Shown here piece after piece: positions 15,983-20,957 of a stretch of 20,957 nt of DNA (position 1 is the first letter of the stretch; every line of letters begins with the position of its first letter). Origin of the DNA: CAYXUW01 sp964468375 (GTDB lineage: Bacteria; Planctomycetota; Phycisphaerae; Sedimentisphaerales; Anaerobacaceae); NCBI GenBank assembly GCA_964468375.1, contig CAYXUW010000027.1, forward strand, positions 1-20,957, given 5' to 3'. Under the pieces are notes generated by a model. The model did no database searches. It was not told the origin of the DNA and worked only from the letters and a program-made list of their open reading frames with translations. Position numbers and translations under genes: made by a program.

Positions 15983-16942
15983 ATGGTCGAACTTTTACGG
16001 CAAAAAAAGGCACATGAGCTTTTCAAGAGGTATAAGGGCAATCCCATATTAACACCTGAGGATTGGCCTTATCCAACGAATGCAGTTTTTAATCCTGCAG
16101 CGGTTAAGTTAAATACCGAGACACTGCTGCTGGTTCGTGTTGAGGATATGCGCGGCTTCTCACACTTGACGGTGGCCCGCAGCGCCGATGGTTTTACGAA
16201 CTGGGAAATCGACCCGTCGCCAACTATGGAGGCCGACCAGAGCTCCCGAGAGGAGAGGTGGGGACTGGAAGACCCGCGTATTGTCTGGCTCGAAGAGCAG
16301 AAGCAGTTCGGCATTACGTATACCTCTTTTAGTGAGGGCGGTCCTGTCGTTTCTCTGGCGATTACAAAAAACTTCCGAACCTTTGCCCGACTCGGTGCTC
16401 TTTTGCCGCCCGAAGATAAAGACGCCTGTTTGTTTCCTCGCAGAGTCAGAGGAAGATTTGCGTTAATTCACAGGCCGATCGTTCGCGGCGAAGCACATAT
16501 GTGGATTAGTTTTTCTCCTGATTTGAAGCATTGGGGCGACCATAGAACCTTGATTATGACGAGGTCCGCCTACTGGGACTGCCATAGAGTCGGATTGGCC
16601 TGTCAGCCGGTGGAAACGAAAGAGGGGTGGCTGGTATTTTATCACGGCGTCCGAACAACTTCAGCGGGAGAAATATACCGGCTCGGACTGGCTCTTTTGG
16701 ATTTGGAAGAGCCCTGGAGAGTGCTTCGCCGAAGTGCGGAATGGGTTTTAGGCCCGCGGGAGTTTTACGAAAGAGTTGGTGATGTCGGTGACGTTATATT
16801 TCCATCCGGAGTTGTTGTTCACAAGGAAACCAATCAGCTTAATCTTTATTACGGTGCCGCCGACTGCACTGTCGCCGTTGCGACAGCCGGTTTAAGTGAT
16901 GTTCTTGACTATATTATGTCCTGTCCGGAAACAGGTAAGTAA
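15983..16942 (+). CDS. GH130-family glycoside phosphorylase or hydrolase
   Basis: This 319-residue five-bladed beta-propeller enzyme matches GH130. Landmarks are NPILTPED (20-27), AVFNPAAVK, VRVEDMRGFSHLTVARSADG, WGLEDPRIVWL (D97 in the position of the general acid), KDACLFPRRVRGRFALIHRP, WDCHRVG, FYHGV (H221) and LYYGAAD near the end. Known members phosphorolyse beta-1,4-mannosyl-glucose or mannooligosaccharides, and the exact substrate is not determined here. The lack of a signal peptide makes it cytoplasmic. The length is normal for the shorter subgroup. A possible TATAAT (15798-15803) without a good -35 lies about 180 nt upstream. Confidence 0.88.
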   Translation: MVELLRQKKAHELFKRYKGNPILTPEDWPYPTNAVFNPAAVKLNTETLLLVRVEDMRGFSHLTVARSADGFTNWEIDPSPTMEADQSSREERWGLEDPRIVWLEEQKQFGITYTSFSEGGPVVSLAITKNFRTFARLGALLPPEDKDACLFPRRVRGRFALIHRPIVRGEAHMWISFSPDLKHWGDHRTLIMTRSAYWDCHRVGLACQPVETKEGWLVFYHGVRTTSAGEIYRLGLALLDLEEPWRVLRRSAEWVLGPREFYERVGDVGDVIFPSGVVVHKETNQLNLYYGAADCTVAVATAGLSDVLDYIMSCPETGK

Positions 16943-16995
16943 AGCGTTCGCAGTAACATAGGCAGGAGAATAATCAACAGTTGTTTTAGTCGAAC

Positions 16996-18729
16996 TTACC
17001 GAGCTTTGGCAAATTTTGTAAAATCCGGGAAGTTCACTATTCCATCGAGATTGAAATCGCCTTTAATATCCGGCTCGATGCCTAGCCAGTTATCGGTAAG
17101 TGTGCCGAGGTCCTCATAATCGATAAAGCCGTTTTTGTTAGAATCATAAAAATTATATACTACGAAGGATTTGTCGGACGACCTCTCCCTTCTTCCGCTA
17201 TTGTCCGTTACGCTGACATAATAGACGATGTTGTCTTCAGGAGCGAACGGCCCTATGTTGGTTTTCCATATGCCGTCATTGTAATCCATTATTTTTGAGT
17301 CTTTGGCGTCGTCGTTGCACTGATAGATTATATTAACCGAGTAGGTGCTGTCGGTGCTTTTTGCTTCTGCCTCAATTGTTATTGGCGAGTCCGCAAGAGC
17401 GTTTTCCGGTGGTGTGGAATCTACGTTTAGCACGGGCATATTGATATTGGCACCTTCTGTATGGGGTGTGTCAACGCCTTCGATTTCAACATTTGTTGTG
17501 CCGGTGGGATTAAGATAAATTGTATATATGACATTAGCGTCGGCTATTCTCACCGCATTTGAATCAAGAATTTGCGTTGAGGGATAGTCGACGGTTATCT
17601 TTGCGTAACCTGCCGCGTTGGGCATAGTAGTGGCGAAAGTAAGATAGGGTATCCCGAATCTTTGTGCGTCATAATCATTCAATGTTATGCTGACTGCCGT
17701 GGTATTGCCGTCGATTACCGTGGTTACGGTCGATGCGTCGCTTTTTGCTTCCCAGTATCTGCCTATCTGATTTAAAGTAGTAGCCCAAAGCTCTCTCGAA
17801 TCGACTTTTGACCTTGCATAAGCCAGAGTTGTCTGGAAGCCGCTTCGGTCAGACATGTAAAATTCTTCGGAATGTGAAGCGTGTGTAAGTACCTTTCCAT
17901 CAGCAATTGCTGTATCGATTTGACCGGTCAAATCAGAGGATGCGTTAAAAGAGCCGCTTCTGGGAATAATCCATAGGTTCTCGATGACTTCGTAAGGTTC
18001 TCCCATAACCCCTTCATATCTGTTATATACAAAGATTCCATTGTCAACATATATCGGATACTTTTCAGGTTGTGGATCGGCGTTCCACGGCGGTGCCTCA
18101 GACATTATTTTTGAACCTATTCTTTTATGATAGGCAACACCGAGGCGGAAGGTATCATTCATATTTTCTGCGGTAATCGCATTCAGCCTTTCATGGCCGA
18201 AATTGTGGTACGATATTTCAAACGGGACATCGGAATTCATTGTTTGCTCTGTGAGTAGCCCGCCGTAAACCAGACTGTAGCTGCGAGCATATCCGCTGAG
18301 GTTGCCTACTGTCTTATAATTTGCCGGAGTCCATGGCATATCGGAATACCATGTGTGAGTTTTCCAGTAATCGATGTGCCAGTCATGGTAAGTATCTATT
18401 TCATTGACCTCACTTCTACCCCCATCACCGAACACCGCTTCGTAACCACAAAGGTTGAAGTTTGCCGGAATGTCGTATGTCTCACAGTCTGCTATAATAT
18501 TCGGCCATCCGTCCAGAGTATTTTGTGCTCTTGTCGCTGCGGTTTCCGGATAATAACCCGCTCCGCTGTGTATCATTATCATATAGAGTTCGGTATCGTA
18601 GTTTAGTGCCATAGCCGCTTTTCTATTATCAAAGTATTTTGTTACTGTAGTTTCGGCTGCGTAACAGGCGGCACAATGAACTGTAATTAAATGTGCAATT
18701 AGAAATGCCAGAATCAGCTTGTTGTTCAT
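16996..18729 (-). CDS. Secreted CE4-like protein with C-terminal dockerin
   Basis: From the ATG at 18729 the product is 577 residues. A signal peptide (1-25, ending CYAAE) precedes a domain (about 35-330) with features of polysaccharide deacetylases: an acidic strand at D45, the HxxxH pair H175/H179 (EISYHNFGHE), and H283/H286 (THASHSEE). The canonical TFDDG motif reads ALNYDTE, so catalysis is uncertain. A beta-rich linker and an Ig/FN3-like stretch follow (about 435-525). The last 50 residues contain two calcium loops typical of dockerins, D529-SNKNGFIDYED and D558-FNLDGIVNFPD. AGAGGAG lies 11 nt before the ATG, and a 24-residue frame extension upstream is unlikely. A partner cohesin is not in the window. 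Confidence 0.75.
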   Translation of the reverse strand: MNNKLILAFLIAHLITVHCAACYAAETTVTKYFDNRKAAMALNYDTELYMIMIHSGAGYYPETAATRAQNTLDGWPNIIADCETYDIPANFNLCGYEAVFGDGGRSEVNEIDTYHDWHIDYWKTHTWYSDMPWTPANYKTVGNLSGYARSYSLVYGGLLTEQTMNSDVPFEISYHNFGHERLNAITAENMNDTFRLGVAYHKRIGSKIMSEAPPWNADPQPEKYPIYVDNGIFVYNRYEGVMGEPYEVIENLWIIPRSGSFNASSDLTGQIDTAIADGKVLTHASHSEEFYMSDRSGFQTTLAYARSKVDSRELWATTLNQIGRYWEAKSDASTVTTVIDGNTTAVSITLNDYDAQRFGIPYLTFATTMPNAAGYAKITVDYPSTQILDSNAVRIADANVIYTIYLNPTGTTNVEIEGVDTPHTEGANINMPVLNVDSTPPENALADSPITIEAEAKSTDSTYSVNIIYQCNDDAKDSKIMDYNDGIWKTNIGPFAPEDNIVYYVSVTDNSGRRERSSDKSFVVYNFYDSNKNGFIDYEDLGTLTDNWLGIEPDIKGDFNLDGIVNFPDFTKFAKAR

Positions 18730-18801
18730 CTTACATCTTTCTCCTCTAGGCAAAAACGGAGTGATATATTTGACAATTTGCTTGTTAATTATATGAGGCA
18801 A

Positions 18802-19075
18802 TATGTTTTCCTAATTATTGTATTACCATTTTTTTAATGGATTGTAAAGAAGACGCTTTCGGCGTTTCCATTAGGGTTGCGTAGGTTATCATAAAACACT
18901 ATGAAGTTTTTGTTGTTGACCGCAGCTTGAAAGGTCGTTTACAGGAGCTTTTGGTAAAAATCGCCGCTGCTGTGTTTATTTTAGTTTTCCTGCGTCCGCA
19001 ACTCTTTGTGGCCAAAGAAGTTATAAGCCGTCAGATTCCCCGCCGGATTTTTCTGAAAATCAGGTAAAAATTCTC
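18802..19075. other. Gene-free region between divergent secreted-protein genes
   Basis: No credible gene is seen. It has small hairpins (ACGC/GCGT at 18853-18865 and CTGA/TCAG near 19053-19063). An exact minus-strand TATAAT at 18793-18788 lies upstream of the dockerin gene but lacks a good -35. Confidence 0.4.
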
Positions 19076-19105
19076 TTGACGAGAAAATAGGCAATCTGGT
19101 AGAAT
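19076..19105 (+). promoter_or_regulatory. Strong sigma-70-type promoter of the PEP-CTERM gene
   Basis: TTGACG (19076-19081), an 18-base spacer and TAGAAT (19100-19105), with five of six matches in each box. Transcription would begin near 19112. Confidence 0.6.
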
Positions 19106-19110
19106 TGGGT

Positions 19111-19313
19111 TTAGGTGATGAACCTGAATTTGCGGGTTTTTAAGAAGTCTTCCTGAGGAGGAGGACAAATCCGAAAATGTGTGCAACAGGCACCAAATGC
19201 AGTCAGAGTTTGGATGCATGTTTATATTAAAAGTACTTGTAATTTCGACTTGTAGCCAGGAAGAAAGAGTGAGTGTTTTTAATTTTTAGCAAATGAAGTA
19301 GGAGGAGTAAATT
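19111..19313 (+). promoter_or_regulatory. Long folded 5' leader of the PEP-CTERM gene
   Basis: The roughly 200-nt leader can form TTAGGT/ACCTGA (19111-19116/19122-19127) or, exclusively, AACCTG/CGGGTT (19121-19126/19133-19138), the latter running into TTTTT. Further stems are GTCTTCC/GGAGGAC (19147-19153/19160-19166, one G-U pair) and GCA-CCAAA/TTTGG-a-TGC (19190-19197/19209-19217). A strong GGAGGAG (19301-19307) precedes the ATG. No known riboswitch signature was recognised. Confidence 0.4.
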
Positions 19314-20225
19314 ATGTGTAAAAAGTTAATTTTTGTATTGGCTATGCTTGCCATGGTCGTTCCGGCATCAGCTATTGTGCGTGGTGTTGACACTCCCGGT
19401 GCAGATGACGACTACATTGTTCTGAAGCTCGACATCAATGACCCTGACACAGACCCGCCAAAAATTCAGTCCGGCTGGACTGATTGGACAATGAGCGGCC
19501 ACTGGGGCCCCATCGGCAAACAGACCAAGCTTACCATGTCTGAGTTAGGCGACCCGATAAAGGTTACGCTCGACGCTTATACGTGGAGCGACGGCCTCGG
19601 CCAACTCGGCGGTGCACGTGACCGTATCGCAGCCGGCCCCGATAATACCAGCGATTTTGGCTTAATGTATCCTGACCTTACTTATGTTCCCCAGACTGCA
19701 CCTGGACTGGGTCAAGATTACATGATACTCGAGGTTACTATGGGTACAGCTTATGCTGGCTATAGCGCACAGATCACCACTTTCTGCTGGGACCCTGCCT
19801 TAGATTGGGCAAGCGAACAGCCTGGCACCAAGTGGATGGCCTGGAGCACAAGCAATCCTGGAGACTATCTTGATGGTATCGGTGAGCCGAACGGTTACGG
19901 CTACAACCCCACAGTTGAACCTTACGAATCCAATATGCCCGCAGGGCTGATGGATTTGGTCGGTGAATACGGATACGCCCTCCAGCAGGGAAGACATACT
20001 TGGTTGTCAGAGTTTGATGATGCTGATGGCATGACTTATGCAGCAACCGTGGAAGTTACACTGGATGAAAACGGTGTCGCTACAATCTACGGCTGGCAAG
20101 ATGGTTGGACCGAAACAGGCAGTCACCACCTGGCGCTTAACGGCATCGTAATCAGCCTTCCTGAGCCGGCAACAATTGCTTTGCTCGGTTTGGGCGGCTT
20201 GGCTTTGATTCGTCGCAAACGTTAA
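19314..20225 (+). CDS. PEP-CTERM surface/secreted protein
   Basis: This 303-residue protein has a signal peptide (residues 1-20, cut after VVPASA) and a C-terminal exosortase sorting signal: PEP (283-285), a hydrophobic stretch IALLGLGGLALI and RRKR at the very end. It would be exported and processed by an exosortase, probably to the cell surface or exopolysaccharide. The central domain is rich in Trp, Gly, Asp and Tyr and matches nothing I can name. The gene has a consensus-like promoter, a long leader, a perfect GGAGGAG ribosome binding site and a strong terminator, which suggests high or tightly controlled expression. No exosortase gene is in the window. Confidence 0.88.
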   Translation: MCKKLIFVLAMLAMVVPASAIVRGVDTPGADDDYIVLKLDINDPDTDPPKIQSGWTDWTMSGHWGPIGKQTKLTMSELGDPIKVTLDAYTWSDGLGQLGGARDRIAAGPDNTSDFGLMYPDLTYVPQTAPGLGQDYMILEVTMGTAYAGYSAQITTFCWDPALDWASEQPGTKWMAWSTSNPGDYLDGIGEPNGYGYNPTVEPYESNMPAGLMDLVGEYGYALQQGRHTWLSEFDDADGMTYAATVEVTLDENGVATIYGWQDGWTETGSHHLALNGIVISLPEPATIALLGLGGLALIRRKR

Positions 20226-20257
20226 TTCGTAGCTAATACTTAACGAGTTGATGTATA

Positions 20258-20307
20258 CGCCAACGCGGTCTCTGCTTCAATGCAGAGAAGCGTTGGCGTT
20301 TCTTTTT
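20258..20307 (+). terminator. Intrinsic terminator of the PEP-CTERM gene
   Basis: CGCCAACGC (20258-20266) pairs with GCGTTGGCG (20290-20298) and TCTCTGC with GCAGAGA inside it, giving about 16 bp with a small internal loop, followed by TTTCTTTTT. Confidence 0.93.
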
Positions 20308-20451
20308 GTGCAGTTTTGAGGGGAAGAGCATAAAGCGATGTTAAAATGAGGGGGCTGTATTGCACAGTTTGCTGCCGACATTTATTTTGCCCAGCTTAAC
20401 ATCTAAAGCGTATTTGTAATTATCTATTTTACGAGGAATGGCGAAAGGGAT
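20308..20451. other. Intergenic stretch with no recognised feature
   Basis: No gene or clear regulatory signal is seen between the PEP-CTERM terminator and the minus-strand terminator to its right. Confidence 0.4.
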
Positions 20452-20487
20452 AAAAAAGCCAGATTCCAATACAGCAGAATCTGGCTT
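20452..20487 (-). terminator. Minus-strand intrinsic terminator with no gene
   Basis: Read on the minus strand, AAGCCAGATTC (20487-20477, written GAATCTGGCTT on plus) pairs perfectly over 11 bp with GAATCTGGCTT (20466-20456) across a 10-nt loop, followed by TTTTTT (20457-20452, its first bases inside the stem). No T-run flanks the plus-strand 3' side. No minus-strand protein gene ends here. Confidence 0.8.
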
Positions 20488-20560
20488 CGGAGGAGGGTGA
20501 TGAAAAGCAATAGAATAATGCCGTCACACTTCGACTGCTTCCTCTTTCCTATGTAATCGA
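20452..20560 (-). ncRNA. Candidate minus-strand small RNA with anti-SD-like tract
   Basis: The 3' end is defined by the intrinsic terminator. Just before it lies CCCTCCTCC (plus GGAGGAGGG, 20489-20497), an unpaired C/U-rich tract like the seeds of small RNAs that block ribosome binding sites. It is complementary over 7 nt to the GGAGGAG before the PEP-CTERM gene. The 5' end is arbitrary, since I found no good promoter. On the plus strand the same bases could be a ribosome binding site for an 18-codon frame (20500-20556), a competing explanation. Confidence 0.3.
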
Positions 20561-20708
20561 AAAGTTAACCAAGAATTCTTTAGGGAATTTAGGAAAAAAC
20601 TGCACTTTTTTCGTCCGGAATCAAGTCTTTAATTTTAAAAGTTGAGTTTTTTTGTTGTTTCTCCGCAAATGGTGCGATTTAGCCCCAAAAAACCTTACCA
20701 TTTTACGC

Positions 20709-20737
20709 TTGCTAAACCGATTATGTTCTCATATTTT
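20709..20737 (+). promoter_or_regulatory. Candidate promoter of panB
   Basis: TTGCTA (20709-20714), a 17-base spacer and TATTTT (20732-20737), four of six matches in each. The predicted start is near 20744, with AGGA 10 nt before the ATG. Confidence 0.35.
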
Positions 20738-20772
20738 AACCAAAATACTGTTATTTTATAGGAAATATTAAT

Positions 20773-20957
20773 ATGGACAACAGGATTACGATTGGTGATT
20801 TGCTGGCGGCCAAGCAGCAGGGCAGAAAGATTACGGCGGTTAGTTGTTACGACTACATTACAGCTAAACTGGTTTCTCAGACTGGTATTCAGATGATATT
20901 GGTGGGTGATTCTGCTGGGCAGGTGGTGCTGGGGCACGATTCAACGCTGCCTGTAAC
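20773..20957 (+). CDS. panB: Ketopantoate hydroxymethyltransferase PanB, 5' part
   Basis: Only the first 61 residues are present, running off the window edge. They match PanB, which adds a hydroxymethyl group from 5,10-methylene-THF to 2-ketoisovalerate in pantothenate synthesis. Visible motifs are ITAVSCYDYITAKLV, then GIQMILVGDSAGQVVLGHDSTLPV. The VGDS aspartate is a metal ligand in characterised enzymes. The ATG at 20773 has AGGA upstream. Confidence 0.94.
   Translation, partial: MDNRITIGDLLAAKQQGRKITAVSCYDYITAKLVSQTGIQMILVGDSAGQVVLGHDSTLPV

Noticed and set aside
18853..18874. ACGC/GCGT hairpin with pyrimidines after it on the minus strand
   Set aside because: The stem is only 4 bp and no minus-strand gene ends nearby, so a terminator is not supported.
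20500..20556. 18-codon plus-strand frame behind a perfect GGAGGAGGG
   Set aside because: Very short with no recognisable product. The purine tract is better explained, with the T-run terminator, by a minus-strand RNA, though this is not settled.

Overview
The window reads as a chromosomal segment of a Planctomycetota bacterium, probably from the anaerobic Phycisphaerae/Sedimentisphaerales side. This is an inference from gene content: a PEP-CTERM surface protein with a strong upstream promoter, a secreted dockerin-bearing carbohydrate-esterase-like protein, a GT-C/TPR membrane protein of a type common in Planctomycetota and Verrucomicrobiota, and a Bacteroidetes-like PdxJ. No rRNA, tRNA, CRISPR array, transposase or prophage gene was found. 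Most genes are ordinary housekeeping or envelope genes, and several start codons lie downstream of the longest possible reading frame.

Layout. 62-1716 (+): a NapH/CcoG-like 4Fe-4S membrane protein followed by a small membrane-anchored unknown. 1800-4556 (-): an operon read leftward of ECF sigma factor, membrane anti-sigma, isochorismatase-family hydrolase and a cysteine-rich four-helix membrane protein. A near-consensus ECF promoter lies just before the sigma gene. 4703-7113 (-): pgsA, ribBA and a small lipoprotein. 7231-8851 (+): pdxJ and dapA, divergent from pgsA. 8887-11680 (-): a GT4-like glycosyltransferase and a GT-C/TPR membrane protein. 11681-12575: about 0.9 kb without a credible gene but with several stable inverted repeats, possibly a structured RNA. 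12576-15027 (+): rny (RNase Y) and ymdB, a conserved RNA-decay/signalling pair. 15058-15690 (-): a glyoxalase II-like metallo-beta-lactamase-fold hydrolase. 15983-16942 (+): a GH130 glycoside phosphorylase. 16996-18729 (-): a secreted CE4-like protein with a C-terminal dockerin. 19314-20225 (+): a PEP-CTERM protein with a 200-nt leader and a very strong terminator. 20226-20772: intergenic, with an orphan minus-strand terminator. 20773-end (+): the start of panB.

How the parts fit. Cofactor and amino-acid synthesis (riboflavin, pyridoxal phosphate, lysine/diaminopimelate, pantothenate) and phospholipid synthesis sit beside envelope and carbohydrate genes. The ECF operon looks like an autoregulated envelope or redox stress unit, because its output genes are a Cys-dependent hydrolase and a CxxC-rich membrane protein. 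The least explained material is non-coding: the orphan terminator with an anti-Shine-Dalgarno-like tract at 20452-20497, the folded leader of the PEP-CTERM gene, and the hairpin-rich region before rny.
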